Below, piece by piece: positions 44,908 to 55,899 of a stretch of 64,000 nucleotides of DNA; the first letter of the stretch is position 1, and each line of letters opens with the position of its first letter. Under the pieces are notes generated by a model that was not told the origin of the DNA, made no database searches, and worked only from the letters and a program-made list of their open reading frames with translations. The stretch is from Paramarasmius palmivorus (taxonomy: Eukaryota > Basidiomycota > Agaricomycetes > Agaricales > Marasmiaceae). The translations under genes and the position numbers were made by a program. The stretch is taken from NCBI GenBank assembly GCA_037176845.1, contig JAYKXP010000155.1:1-64000 (forward strand). The letters are read 5' to 3'.

Positions 44908-47900
44908 TTACCCCCCTCCTAATGCCTATCGTCCGCGATAGGCTTGAACCTGCAATCCGTCCCTCCTCCCATTCTAGATCCGTGGACTGTCCTTCAGTCA
45001 GATTTTCCAGTTTGCGCCATGGTAGCGAGCTGAAGACGGCTGCTGCTATCTTCTTTGGTGCATTGGGATGCTTTTGGTGAAAGTCTGCTATCTTCTCACC
45101 CGCATTCTTGACGTTGGCTGCTGGTTCCCAACTGTCGTCTTCCTCTCCAAAACCTTCCCATCGTACCAAGTACTGCAACCCCCTTCGGTATATCCTGCTG
45201 TCCAGAATCTGCTCGACCTCGAACTCCTCTTCTCCCTCTACCTCCACTGCTTCAGGTGGTGGTGGTCGTAGTCCATTGACATCATTGCCCCTCCAGGGTG
45301 AGAGCCGGTTGACATGGAAGACATTGTGTACCTTCATGGCTGGAGGGAGCTTGAGCCGGTAGTCCAGTTCACCGACCTTTTCAATGACTTCGTAGGGTCC
45401 CAGTTGCCGTGGTCCCAGCTTCTGGCTCGCCTGGTGGATTCTGATGTCTTTTGCTGACAGCCACACCTTGTCTCCTACCTCAAACACATGCGCCTTCTTC
45501 TTTCCTGCCTCGTACGTCTCTTTCATCCGCTCCTTGCCCATGCGTAACGCTGCCTCTGCCTCTTTGCGCACCTCTCTCAGTGTCTCTAGCCGGGTGTTCA
45601 GTGCTGGGAATCGGGTCGGGCGTCCCACTGGAATGGTGAAGTCAGGTGTGTAGCCGTACATGACTTCGAATGGACTACGGTCATGTGCTGTGTGGACTCG
45701 GGAGTTGAGTACAAACTCTGCTGTTGGGAGCCAGTCTGACCAGTCGTCTTGACGCTTATCTACAAACAGGCGTAAGAACCGTTCTACCTCTTGGTTGGCT
45801 CTTTCTGTCTGGCCGTTGGCAGCAGGGTGGTAGGCGGTAGTTAGTCCTGGCTGTAGCCCTAGTCGCTTGTACAGAGCTCGTGTTACTTGGGCTGCAAACT
45901 GTGGGCCTCGGTCAGACACGAATTTGTGAGGAATTCCATGCAGGCGGAAGATCTCCCGGTAGTGAAGGTCAGCGACTCCTTTGGCATCGAGGGTGGTGGT
46001 GGTGGGGAGAATGTGGACTTGCTTGCTGTACAGGTCGATGTAGGTGATGATGGCATCGTAGCCATTGCTGAGGGGGAGTCCTGTGATAAGGTCAACTCCT
46101 ACTATACACCAAGGTCCTTCTGGCACTTCCATGGGTTGGAGTGTTGCATCGGGGTGGACAGCTGGTTTAGTGCGTTGACAGCGTTTGCACCCCTGAACAT
46201 ACTTCTCTATGAAAGAGGACATGTTAGGCCACCAGTAGTAACGTTTCACCTGTTCTAGTGTCCCATGCTTTCCCAGATGCCCTGCTGTAGACGCATCATG
46301 GCACTGCTTCAGGATTTCCTTCCTCAGACCCTCATCGGCCGGAATGTACAGCTTCCCCTTATAGTACACCAGGCCATTGTCTTCCTCCCACTCTACTAGA
46401 CCATTTGCCAACTTCCTCGCCCCGTCCTTCTCCAGCGCCTCCACTGCTTGCAGTACCTCCGCCTCTCTCTGTACCCCTTTGCGTATCCTTTCCACTAGGG
46501 CATCTCCTCCTACTCGCGCAGCTCCAATCTTCGCAAACATCTCTGGCTTTAGAACTACCTGCTCACGATTGTCCTCAGCATCCAACACCTGCAGCTCTGA
46601 AATTCGCGACAGGGGGTCTGCTTGAGTGTTCGTTTTGCCAGGTTTGTGGGTTAGACGGAAGTCGAACCGAGACAACCAAAGTGCCCATCGGGCTTGACGA
46701 CGAGTTAGATCCTGAGCTGTCCTCCAGTACTCCAGGTTTCGGTGGTCAGTGATTATCTCGAACGACTGAGGAAGTCCTTCCAGGTAGTGGCGCCAGTCCT
46801 CGAGGGCTCGGATGATGGCTAGCATTTCTCGGTCGTAGATCTCGTAGTTCCTCTCTGCCGGTGCCATGCTTTCTGATCGATATGCCACTGGGTGCCATAA
46901 CCCATCGTTCTGCTGCTGAAGGATAACCCCGCCCGTAGCGTAACCTGAGGCGTCCACTTCCACTCGGGTCGGTCGTTCTGGATCCCACATCACCAGTATT
47001 GGCTCCTCGGTGAAGGCCTTCTTTAGGGTATCAAAGGCTTCCTGATGTCGCCTTCCCCAGTCCCACCGTTGCTCTTTCTTGGTGAGGTCATGCAAGGGTC
47101 GAGCAATCTTGGAGAAGTCTTTGATGAAACGTCGGTAGAAGTTGGCAAAGCCAATGAACCCGCGAAGCTCCCGAAGGTTGCGGGGTGTGCTCCACTCTTT
47201 GACCGCTCGTACTTTGACTGGGTCCATGGTGACCTGACCTTCCCGTATTACCATACCGAGATATTCCACCTGTTGTTGGTCGAACTCGCACTTCTCTGGC
47301 CGGAGGTAGAGGTCGTACTCCTGAAGTCTTTTCAGCACTTCATGGGTTGTGGCACGATGCTCCTCCATGGTTGCACTGTAGATGAGGATATCATCCAGGT
47401 ACACTGCTACCTTGCCCTTGGCAATGAGGTCTGCGAAGATGGAGTTCATGAGAGCCTGGAATGTTGCCGGGGAGTTTGTGAGACCGAAGAACATGACTTG
47501 TGGTTCGAATAGTCCTCGACTGGTGGTGAATGCTGCCTTCCATTCGTCTCCCTCCTTGATACGCACATTGTTGTATCCCCACCGAACATCTAACTTGGTG
47601 AAGTACTTGGCACCTTTCAGGCGATTGATGATGTCGGTAGCTAAAGGAAGGGGGTATCGGTTTTTGACGGTGAATTCATTGAGCTTGCGGTAGTCCTGCA
47701 CGAACCGGAGTTTACCGTCCTTCTTTTTGACAAAGAAGACTGGAGAGGCGAGGGGCGATTTAGATGGAACTATGTATCCCTTGCGCAGGTTTTCTTCCAG
47801 AAAAGCATCCAGTTCGGTTTGCTCGTTGACCGACATGGGGTACACTTTGGATCGGATAGTCTCTGGAGCATCAGGCTTGAGGTCGATGGTGTGGTCCCAG

Positions 47901-48661
47901 GGTTTGTGCTCAGGCAATCGATGGGACTCTTCCTCCGAAAACACCTTGCGGTACTGGTGGTACTCCTCAGGCACGATCTCCTCCATGCTCTTCTTCTCCT
48001 TCCTTTTCGACTCCTCAAACGCCAGCTCTGCTGCATACGTTACTCCTGCTGCCACCCACAGTTCGTCGCTTGCGTGCTCCAACACCCCATCTTTCTGCCA
48101 CCGCCTACGCTGTCTTCTGTTGCCTTTAATCTGCTCCCACCGCTTCGTCTCCTCTATCTGACACTCCTCTTCTTGCTCTTCCTCTATTTCGATTTTCATC
48201 ACACCTTTAGCCCAGTCGATGGCAGGGTTCACCTTTCTCAGCCAAGGTAGCCCTAGCACCACATCCTCGGGGCCCAGGTCAGTGATCAACAACTCTACTT
48301 CCTCCTCGTGCTCTCCGATCTTCATCCTCAATCTAGCAAACTCCTCAATACTCCCTGCACGATTCCGACTACCATCGATATTGTAGAGTGGAATCTGCCT
48401 TCGCAGACGGTATCTTTCAACGCGTTGCTCTTCCACCCATCTCCTTCCAATGAACAGCCCAGTAGCTCCACTGTCAATCATGGCTACTACATCTTTCTCT
48501 CGATTGTGTCCTTTCAAGCGCGCGCGTATGTGAAAATGGTTTTCATTTTTGTCGACAACTGGGATAGATATTGTACATGATGAAACAGAATCATACGACG
48601 ACGGCGAGATGGAGATAAAAGATGTATTTGGGGGTGTGACTCTTGTAGCCTTAGGAGACAC
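44903..48661 (-). CDS. Ty3 Pol polyprotein with chromodomain
   Basis: A 1252-codon open frame on the minus strand. Order: aspartic protease (AMIDSGATGLFIG, Asp near residue 63); reverse transcriptase with YLDDILIYS near residue 423; RNase H (EVDASGYATGGVILQQ near 570); integrase with HHCC zinc region (HDASTAGHLGKHG...CKRC, about 790-830) and DDE residues (GVDLITGLP, SDRGPQFA, NGQTERANQE). A C-terminal chromodomain (EVEQILDSRIYRRG, YLVRWEGF, DSWEPAANV, about 1143-1183) is the feature that in chromoviruses directs integration to chromatin marks. There is no ATG near its start: the first in-frame codons follow the gag stop, so pol is expected to be made by frameshifting from gag. Confidence 0.95.
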   Translation of the reverse strand: MSPKATRVTPPNTSFISISPSSYDSVSSCTISIPVVDKNENHFHIRARLKGHNREKDVVAMIDSGATGLFIGRRWVEEQRVERYRLRRQIPLYNIDGSRNRAGSIEEFARLRMKIGEHEEEVELLITDLGPEDVVLGLPWLRKVNPAIDWAKGVMKIEIEEEQEEECQIEETKRWEQIKGNRRQRRRWQKDGVLEHASDELWVAAGVTYAAELAFEESKRKEKKSMEEIVPEEYHQYRKVFSEEESHRLPEHKPWDHTIDLKPDAPETIRSKVYPMSVNEQTELDAFLEENLRKGYIVPSKSPLASPVFFVKKKDGKLRFVQDYRKLNEFTVKNRYPLPLATDIINRLKGAKYFTKLDVRWGYNNVRIKEGDEWKAAFTTSRGLFEPQVMFFGLTNSPATFQALMNSIFADLIAKGKVAVYLDDILIYSATMEEHRATTHEVLKRLQEYDLYLRPEKCEFDQQQVEYLGMVIREGQVTMDPVKVRAVKEWSTPRNLRELRGFIGFANFYRRFIKDFSKIARPLHDLTKKEQRWDWGRRHQEAFDTLKKAFTEEPILVMWDPERPTRVEVDASGYATGGVILQQQNDGLWHPVAYRSESMAPAERNYEIYDREMLAIIRALEDWRHYLEGLPQSFEIITDHRNLEYWRTAQDLTRRQARWALWLSRFDFRLTHKPGKTNTQADPLSRISELQVLDAEDNREQVVLKPEMFAKIGAARVGGDALVERIRKGVQREAEVLQAVEALEKDGARKLANGLVEWEEDNGLVYYKGKLYIPADEGLRKEILKQCHDASTAGHLGKHGTLEQVKRYYWWPNMSSFIEKYVQGCKRCQRTKPAVHPDATLQPMEVPEGPWCIVGVDLITGLPLSNGYDAIITYIDLYSKQVHILPTTTTLDAKGVADLHYREIFRLHGIPHKFVSDRGPQFAAQVTRALYKRLGLQPGLTTAYHPAANGQTERANQEVERFLRLFVDKRQDDWSDWLPTAEFVLNSRVHTAHDRSPFEVMYGYTPDFTIPVGRPTRFPALNTRLETLREVRKEAEAALRMGKERMKETYEAGKKKAHVFEVGDKVWLSAKDIRIHQASQKLGPRQLGPYEVIEKVGELDYRLKLPPAMKVHNVFHVNRLSPWRGNDVNGLRPPPPEAVEVEGEEEFEVEQILDSRIYRRGLQYLVRWEGFGEEDDSWEPAANVKNAGEKIADFHQKHPNAPKKIAAAVFSSLPWRKLENLTEGQSTDLEWEEGRIAGSSLSRTIGIRRGVM

Positions 48662-48666
48662 CCCTT

Positions 48667-49881
48667 CTAAAAACGCTGCTCGGCACGAAGGGTGGCGATC
48701 TGCATCTGGAGCTGCTCCATTTGCGCAATGAGAGCATCCAGACCCGTTGGTGGTGCGGTCTGAGCTGGAGTTGGGGTTGTTGGGGTTGCAGCAGGTGGGG
48801 CCGGTAGCGCCTGTTCAGTGGTAGGTGTTTCAGTGGCGGCAACACGCTGTCCACTCGTCCCACGAGGTCTTCCTAGCCACTTGTTGAAACAGACTGCTTC
48901 CCGGTGTCCATTCCTGCGGCACCAGTTGCAAATCTCCCTCTCATGGCCCCCATCACGTTGCCGATGCTCTGTTGAGCCACAGCCAAAGCACTTGCCATTC
49001 ATCAGGCAAAGCCAGTCTGCACGGGTACGGTTGGCATCAATGTCCATGGCATTGGGGTCACGTGTTGGGAATGTCGGTGCTGGCGCAGCGGCAGGGAAAG
49101 GCGAGGTACGTGGAGGGTTGGGGAGTTGGCGGTTGCTCCAGAAGGGTCGTGGGCCTTGAGGCCTTGCTTGTGCTTCTAAACGCTTTTCAGCGTCGTACTG
49201 ACGGAAGTGGTTGTCGACCTCAATGGACGTCTGAACCAACTCGTCGAAGGTCTTGGTGCTCCTCCCAATGGCAAGGACCAACTTGTCGCGGAACGCACGA
49301 CTGAGGTTATCGTAGAATCGGTCACGGAGGTCCTCTGTGGAGTAGCCGGTGCGTCCCATGAGCTCCTTGAACTTGGCTGTGTACTCTGCCACCGTCATCT
49401 TGTCCTGGTGGAGAGCCTTGAGACGGTGCTTGGCATCTTCCTTTTCGTCTACGCTCTCAAAGCGGAGCTTGAAAGCTGCCTCGAACGTGGCCCAGTTGTC
49501 ACCAAATATGGGTCTTCCCAACGAGTACTCCTCCATATAGGGAGTAGCCCAGAGAGCTGCGTCCTTTGTCATGAACGACAGCGCTGTACTAATCCACACC
49601 CGGTCGTTGCGGTAGTACTGTCCCTCTGCATCCTGGATGTTCATCTCCCTCTTGGAGTTCCATCCATAGACTGAGAATGCCGCAAGGAATCGGCGAGCGT
49701 CAGCGCTGTCTCCATCTCCTGCGAACACTGCTGGCTTTTCGGAACGACTTCGCTGGTCTGCTTTGGACGACATCTGGGTGGTAAGCACGGCCATTGAGTC
49801 GGTGAGTGCCTTCTGGCTGACAAGCAGTGCTTGCAGCAGGGTCTCGTTCTGGGATTGTGCAGGGGGAGCGTTATCAGACAT
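48667..49881 (-). CDS. Ty3 Gag protein
   Basis: 404 codons from ATG 49881 (MSDNAPPAQSQNETLL). A coiled N-terminus is followed by the retrotransposon gag core (FLAAFSVYGWN, MTKDAALWATPYME, LKALHQDKMTVAEYTAKF). A cysteine-rich C-terminus (CLMNGKCFGCGSTEH and CNWCRRNGHREAVC) acts as the nucleic-acid-binding zinc knuckle, then a Pro/Thr-rich tail and a coiled end (LIAQMEQLQMQIATLRAEQR). It ends CGT TTT TAG, and pol continues in the -1 frame across the same T run. Confidence 0.95.
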   Translation of the reverse strand: MSDNAPPAQSQNETLLQALLVSQKALTDSMAVLTTQMSSKADQRSRSEKPAVFAGDGDSADARRFLAAFSVYGWNSKREMNIQDAEGQYYRNDRVWISTALSFMTKDAALWATPYMEEYSLGRPIFGDNWATFEAAFKLRFESVDEKEDAKHRLKALHQDKMTVAEYTAKFKELMGRTGYSTEDLRDRFYDNLSRAFRDKLVLAIGRSTKTFDELVQTSIEVDNHFRQYDAEKRLEAQARPQGPRPFWSNRQLPNPPRTSPFPAAAPAPTFPTRDPNAMDIDANRTRADWLCLMNGKCFGCGSTEHRQRDGGHEREICNWCRRNGHREAVCFNKWLGRPRGTSGQRVAATETPTTEQALPAPPAATPTTPTPAQTAPPTGLDALIAQMEQLQMQIATLRAEQRF

Positions 49882-50150
49882 GGCAGGGAATAAGCGGGGG
49901 TCTTTGTAAATATCGTCGGCCCAGTCTAATGGATTGTGCAGTCGGTTTGGGCAGGGGTGGGTGTCACAGTTCCACCAATAGTCGTCGTCGCAGAGATGAT
50001 TGTCACGCTGGTTATCAGTGTTGTAGGAGTGTGTACAAGAGGAACAGTTGAAAGGAGGTGGGGGTGTAACGGTTTCTGTGTCTGCCAGGGTGTGCCTTGA
50101 ACGAGGTTGACGCTACCAGGTCAACGGCGTTCACTGAGATCTTGACCTAA

Positions 50151-50595
50151 TGTGAGGGCGAACCAACTACCTCTCTACGGATAGCGGTGCTGAGCGATGA
50201 TGATAAGGGAAAAGGGGGTGATCCGGCGTAGGCACAAGGCTCTATACGACGTTGAGCAGGCAGACACAAGTCAGATACTAGCCCAAATGACCAAGTTAGC
50301 ATAACTAAAGGAATAAAATACAAGACGACTTGCCTAGCCCAAATGACCAAGAGGTCAAGATGGGGAACTAGGCATCTACAGCTACGGTTTATATGTGAAG
50401 AGTCTGTCTCGGCGAGAATTGTACAAGTAAGCAATCAGAATGATACGGAAAGATGTAGAACAATGGAAGAATGATGTGGAATGTTCCGGTGGATGAGAGG
50501 CTGTACACGATATAAGTGGAAAATGATAAGATGAAGATAAGAAAATAGATAAGGGGACTTAGAGAAATGAAAGGAAAAAGCTACGCTCCATCACA
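50151..50595 (-). repeat. 5' LTR of the Ty3 element
   Basis: Identical to the other LTR except for one base. As the upstream LTR on the minus strand it should carry the active promoter, though no promoter motif was assigned. Confidence 0.95.
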
Positions 50596-50600
50596 CTCAG

Positions 50601-50775
50601 GGTTTGCATTCGGCTGAACAAGATAATGGAAGGATTGGAGGAGCTCAAAAAGGTCATGATAGACGGTTGCCTGGTTTCGCGGCATGCCGAGGGGACACTG
50701 TATTACCAGCACCAGCTATGGAGAGCCAGTGTGGATGGCGTTACCGGTCTGGCAGCGTGGAACTACCACAGCTAG
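50601..50775 (+). pseudogene. Interrupted 140-codon gene, 3' part
   Basis: After the second CTCAG the frame of the gene at 44218 resumes without loss: RVCIRLNKIMEGLEELKKVM, then SRHAEGTLYYQHQLWRASVD and AAWNYHS, and stops at TAG 50775. The coherence of the two halves across the insertion is good evidence that the Ty3 element broke a once-intact coding exon. Confidence 0.55.
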
Positions 50776-50986
50776 CGGAATTACCAACATGATATCTACC
50801 TTCTCCTGTGTCAGAGTAATGTCTTCAGCGGAATTTTTGTACTATTGCTCTTTGCATATCGACAATAAGTTTCACCTCTATGATCAGCACTTCGGTCGAT
50901 TCGGGCGACGGTGGGCCTCGACCGTAAGCCGCCGGGAGCGGAATTATGTAAGTTTGGTTTCTTTGATCGTCTCAATCACCTCCACC

Positions 50987-51937
50987 ATGCCTACCTCTTC
51001 GACCTCCAACAACAGACGCGACGACTGGGATTTCGCCAAGGTCATTGATGCAATCCAATGCGTTGTGACTGTTCCCCCAACCAAGGTCGACTTTGTTTGC
51101 ACTCCGAAGCTGTATCAAGGCAAGCAGGCGGTGCCACTCAAGCCCAAAGGCAAAAACTTTTACGTCTTTCTGGATCCTCGACAAGATGGATCGGGATATA
51201 TAGGGACTATCGGTGAGCTAAGCCATACACACGACTGATATATCTTTGCTGAATACAGGCCTCGATAGTCAGATTGCCGTCCAGCTCCCCAATTAAGAAC
51301 TTGGAGGTACTCGATATATCGTGAGGGGATGGCCGACACTGGAAGAGGCTCAAGGGAACTGGGCTGATTGTTGCTGAGAGCATCACAAATGTGCTACGTG
51401 GGCTCTGGAGCAGGCCAAACGCGACGCTGAGCTTGCCTGTCCACGTCTCCTTATCGTCGAACTGTCCAAGCTATTCCCCGGAATCATGTCGTCTGTGCCA
51501 GTGACGCTGAACGGGCAGATGCAGTTTCCGAACCCGAACTCGCAGGGCAACAACACCTCTGGCAGTCTAGAGGTGTCGGCTTCGCCCAACCTTCTATGCT
51601 CTCCTCCTTCTACGCCTTCACGTCTCAGGGCCACCAGTGTTACACCGATGTCGCCGTCGTCTTCTGCTCCAGAAGACCCACCAGCCTACCAGACAACGGA
51701 GACCAACGGAGACTGGGGTTTATATGTCGTCAATGATAGTGGAGTCGCACCTTTCGATGGGCTGTAAGTCATTGATATCTTTCATGAATACCATGTCAAA
51801 TAAACTTTGTTTTATCTTTTTTTGACAGCCGTCGTGCCTATCGTGGTCTTCGTGCACAGCTGCGACTGGGGACGGCTGCATTGTTGCTGGCTCTAAGTGA
51901 GGAAGCGGCCGACGACTGGTTCAACCCATCTGATTAG
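50987..51937 (+). pseudogene. Fragmentary gene, possibly with a viroplasmin/RNase H1-N-like segment
   Basis: Exon 1 starts at ATG 50987 (MPTSSTSNNRRDDWDFAKVI), contains LYQGKQAVPLKPKGKNFYVF and ends at a GTGAGC donor near 51213. A middle stretch (GTRYIVRGWPTLEEAQGNWA) recalls the Y-x-V...G-x-x-x-T-W-x-E-A-Q pattern of the small caulimovirus-VI/RNase H1 N-terminal fold, but is interrupted by a TGA near 51377. A later exon (MSSVPVTLNGQMQFPNPNSQ to FDGL, donor near 51767) joins RRAYRGLRAQLRLGTAALLL, with a stop at 51937. The family assignment is tentative. The internal stop suggests decay, or an intron I did not place. Confidence 0.3.
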
Positions 51938-51939
51938 GA

Positions 51940-52418
51940 AACAGGGACATGATCGGTATCCATGCGGTATTGTGCTTATTTTTCTTGTCGACAGCTCCCT
52001 GACGCCATGCGTTTTAGGAGTAATCATATCACAAGCAATCACCAGGTCCACTTTTTTCTTCTTCCTGTACTACATCTAAGAATTATATATACTCCAAGTC
52101 ATCCTCAAGGCCTCTCGGGATCTCCCAGGCAAAGCTTTTAGGATTATCTGTGAATAGGCCGTCATATAAGGCGTGCATTTTCGCCGATTATCTCTAAGTC
52201 GAATTACAAATTGGTGCCATTGATGTGTTGATGCGCCGTTGGTTGGCTAAACTCAGCCACCGTATGCGCCTGAGTAGCTGGGCCAATGTTTTTGCGAATC
52301 CCCTGGCCATTGCAAAATTTTGGGGTCCTTTCCTAAGACAATTTTGTCGCATTCCGAACCCAGTCACTCCATTGCATCCTCCGCAGTGCCGCGTCCTTTT
52401 TCTCTTCGACAACCCTCA
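51940..52418. other. Intergenic; holds a CATTGCAAA word
   Basis: No gene supported. CCATTGCAAAATTTTGG at about 52308 resembles the repeated word of the terminal blocks but lacks its context. Confidence 0.3.
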
Positions 52419-55400
52419 ATGATGCCATCTGACGCGTCATTATCTCCTGAGCCGTCCCCAGGGCCTGTCGGTACCTTGGTCGCTGTTGTCGACGATGCAG
52501 CGCAGCCATTGAATTCCATCTCAACGCCTGACCAGGATCCTGACCTTTCCAATCACTCTTCCGGCTCCAAGAACGCGGATAATACGGCTACTGTGGACAC
52601 GCGTCAGGACGAGGTCAACGCAGGTAACATCGACGTACCGTCTTCACCAAGGGCAGAACAGGAAGACGTGGTCTCACCTACACCGGCCACAAAGGCATCG
52701 ACCACCCTTTCTTCACTTCCACCTTCCACACAGTCATCATCCGCCACTCCTGCTGCTGTTTCCTCGGATGCCTCAATTGACCAGCCACCCTCGGATCCGC
52801 AGGCTGACGCGTCGACCAGTGCTCCTGCACCTCCTTCTACACCAAGACGCCTCATAATCACACGCAATGTCACGCCCAGGTCCTCGAAAAGAGTCTTAAC
52901 TAGGCTCTCACCCAAGAAGCCGCACGCTTCACCTGTCAAGCGGGCTAAATCGGGTGTCAAGAAGAAAGTTGGGAACCCAGGCAACTTTGACGGCAAACCC
53001 CTAGAGTTCTTACAAGAGGAGCTCAAGGTATATAAGAAGCTCAAACCCCGGAGCCGTGCTCGATCCCAATTTTTCGTCAACAACTACGCCAAGTTTACCG
53101 AAAAGTTTCCAGATTTTCGTCTACCCTCGAAGAAGTCGTCGCCACCTCCGGCCGAGCTTACCGCAGAGGAACGCGCCAAGATGACAGAGAGTGAATGCAA
53201 GGAGTGGGATAAGTCTTATAAGAGGAAGATGGAGATGAGAGATAGAACAGAGGAACAATGCCTTCGTGATGTGAGTTAACCGCAATTATAACTGGAGTAT
53301 TACTGACGTATCTTTCATCTTTAGGCACTCAAGGCATGGTTTCAATGGCATGGTGGTGATGTCCGGGCCAAGGATCGTGTTTCAGTCGGGCGCTTTCTCC
53401 AGCAGGTCAAGGTCAACGACAGAGCGCCGAAGAAGAAGCAAATACCCCAGGTGGTGATGTCTCATCCCGACTATAGAGACGTGATCAAGAATCTTTCCGA
53501 GGAGACTGGGAAGTTTGATCGCCTCACCAAGTGTACTGAGGCCGCCACGGCGTTCCTGAAGACGCTAACCGATGATCAACGAAAAGTGCTGGAAGAGGAC
53601 ATCAATGCCCAGTATCTCGCAGCCAAATCGAGATGGGATGTGAGGAAAGAAGGGTCAGATGAGGACAAGCATCGTTTCAATCAAGAACAGTGAGTGCTAC
53701 CTGCTTGTAGGTCAGTTTAAGACATACTGATTGTTCCCAAGGTATCGCAAGAGTCTTGGTCGGATCGTACAGCCCTTTCTAGATGGTCTACGTGATGTGA
53801 CGGGTCTGGACGTCGGTCTGCTTATTGGTGAAGATGTGGATGGTCAGGGAAACTGGGATGGTGCAATGTACGTGACACAAATAGCTCGTGCGAGTCAAGG
53901 TTCTGACAATTACTTACAGTTATAGTGCACAAGCTGACGAAGCGCCCAAGCTTGCCGACTTTGATCCTGAGAAACTCGATGCCAATTTCGTCAATTTCTT
54001 CTACCGCTGGTTACAACATTTGCGATCGCTGTCTCCGTCGAAGGATCAACCTTCGGGTGTTGATGATCAAGTCATCGATTCTGCCACATCCACATCAGGC
54101 TCCGAGAACCCACCTGTCGCACCAGCATCATCTACGCCCTTGACCGGGAAGAAGGGCAACAACAAAGCTCTATCACCACGTGGCTCAGATGACGATTCTG
54201 GATCGGACTCTGATGAAGAGAGCGATTGGAGTGCAAAGGATGGCCAGATAGAAGAAGACGTCGAAGATGGTGACAAATCGATAGCCGCAGAAGACCAAGA
54301 TGCTACTACTGAGGACGAAGACGCTGAGCCAGACAATGGCAGACCGCAGACGTTCGAAGAAGAGCGTGCCAGCAACATCAAGAGAAACAAAGCCTTACTC
54401 AAGAAACTTGGCCTCGACCGCCCTGTTTTCGAAGCGAAGAAACCAAATCAGAAACGAGCCAAGAAGGAGCGTATGGAGAAAGCAGTGACGGTCGGGACTC
54501 AACGACGTTCAGAAAGAAACAAAGGGGTTGTGAAATCTGTAAGTCCTTACTGTTGTGCATGATCAACTGGGCCTAACAAGCACTACCGTACAGTACGCTG
54601 AAGGGGAAGCAGCTCAAGACCACTCAGAAGACACGGTGCCATCAGAAGAGAACGACTTGGTCCAGCGTGATGCGCTATCACGTCTGATGGACATGCGCAA
54701 GCATTTCCTCGACAATGATGTAGGAATCCCCACATTCATCGAACTTCTGGACTCTGTCACCATAATCGGATCCCCGGGGCATAAGGCGTGGATGGCTCAC
54801 ATCTCGGGGTTGAGTGAGTGGTCTGAGCTAGATGGAGACCCTGCATTGATGCCCAAGGCTAGTTTGAAGTCAAACCATTGTTCTCGACAGCTTCCTAACA
54901 ACTGTTGCTATAGGTGCCAACCGTTGATCTTGAGGTGAAGCCTCTATCTTCTGACGAGCTCGTCAAGGATGGTGATCATGCTGTAAGTATTCACATCAGT
55001 ATAAACGATGCAAGGCTGGACTAATTGGACATGACTAGGCACCCAACGCTGATGGTCTACTTGAAGTCGCGGAAGCAGGTGAAGATGCGGGTACAAGGAT
55101 AGTGTGTGAGGCTGTGGTGGAGGCTTATGAAAAGGTCAAAATACCACATAGGGAACCGTTCATACTGTCAGACTTAGATGACGGTCCCATCAAAGATGTG
55201 ATGACGTACCTGACTACTTTGCCCAAAGGCAATTCGAGTGGACGTCCTGCCGAATACACGTCGGCAGTCTACCTGTGGTACGATTTACAGGAGCTATGGG
55301 AGTCTCAAGGGTATAAGCGAGGAGTAAGTGTTGTTGATATAGCTTTAAAGATACCGATAACTGACTCATTTTGCAGAAATTACCTATGAAGGAACGTCCA

Positions 55401-55896
55401 CCTTTGATTCACCAATGGTGCAAGAAGGGGCATATACGAGGGTTTGAACCATCTGAAGGTCAGGAATGGACTGCCGATTATCTACGCCGTCAATTCTGGG
55501 TGTGGTGGTCCGAGGCAAACCCCGAATGGCGACGATACGAGGGAATGTTCGTTCTTCCCGATACTGATGGTGACCTATCAACGTTACATCAGGCAGGGAA
55601 AGACGGCCTCGTTTTGCTTCTAGTGGTCTTGAGATGGTGGTACGACATGGCGGATGGCTTGGACATCAACGGCATGTGGATGGAGGCCCTCAAAAGCGTC
55701 ACCGTTGTGATGGAAGCATTGATTAATGAACTGTATGTTGCTCATTTGCTCTTAGGCTGATATTTGACTCAAAATATGTTGTAGCGGCTCTTTGACATTT
55801 ACGGGTGAGACCGAATTAGGTACTCAGAAGAGGAAGAGAGTGTCCGAGGCTTCATCTCGCGTCAAGGGCACTGCTAGTAAACGTCGCAAGCTGTGA
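52419..55896 (+). CDS. Multi-exon acidic nuclear-type protein of unknown function
   Basis: Start ATG 52419 (MMPSDASLSPEPSPGP). Exons supported by splice sites: 52419-53270, 53325-53689, 53742-53867, 53920-54538, 54594 to about 54860, a short one near 54914-54982, then about 55040-55323, 55377-55731, and a last one from about 55787 ending KRRKL at 55896. The N-terminal 170 residues are Ser/Pro/Thr-rich and disordered. The middle is helical and basic (KKVGNPGNFDGKPLEFLQEE, KFTEKFPDF). Then comes a conserved-looking segment (VQPFLDGLRDVTGLDVGLLI), an Asp/Glu block (DDDSGSDSDEESDW) and Lys-rich nuclear-localisation-like clusters. The joint near 54860 is not resolved. I have seen similar uncharacterised proteins in Agaricomycetes but assign no function. 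It lies inside the right end of the candidate KDZ element. Confidence 0.6.
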
Positions 55897-55899
55897 CAT

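Larger units (their letters stand above)
44463..50595 (-). mobile_element. Ty3 (Metaviridae) chromovirus LTR retrotransposon, complete, 6133 bp
   Basis: Two 445-bp LTRs (44463-44907 and 50151-50595) differ at one position (A at 44726, G at 50414). The element is flanked by the 5-bp duplication CTCAG (44458-44462 and 50596-50600). Gag and pol are on the minus strand and uninterrupted. A purine tract lies directly inside the 3' LTR (minus-strand AGGAGGGGGG at about 44911-44922). The primer-binding site next to the 5' LTR was not identified. Complete structure, one LTR difference and open reading frames indicate a recent and possibly still competent insertion. Confidence 0.95.

Noticed and set aside
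45068..48731. Many plus-strand frames of 60-155 codons opposite the Ty3 pol and gag genes
   Set aside because: They are shadows of the long minus-strand coding frames, with no independent motifs.
44463..50600. The Ty3 element as part of the KDZ unit's own cargo
   Set aside because: It has its own LTRs and target duplication and breaks a gene of the unit, so it is a later, independent insertion.
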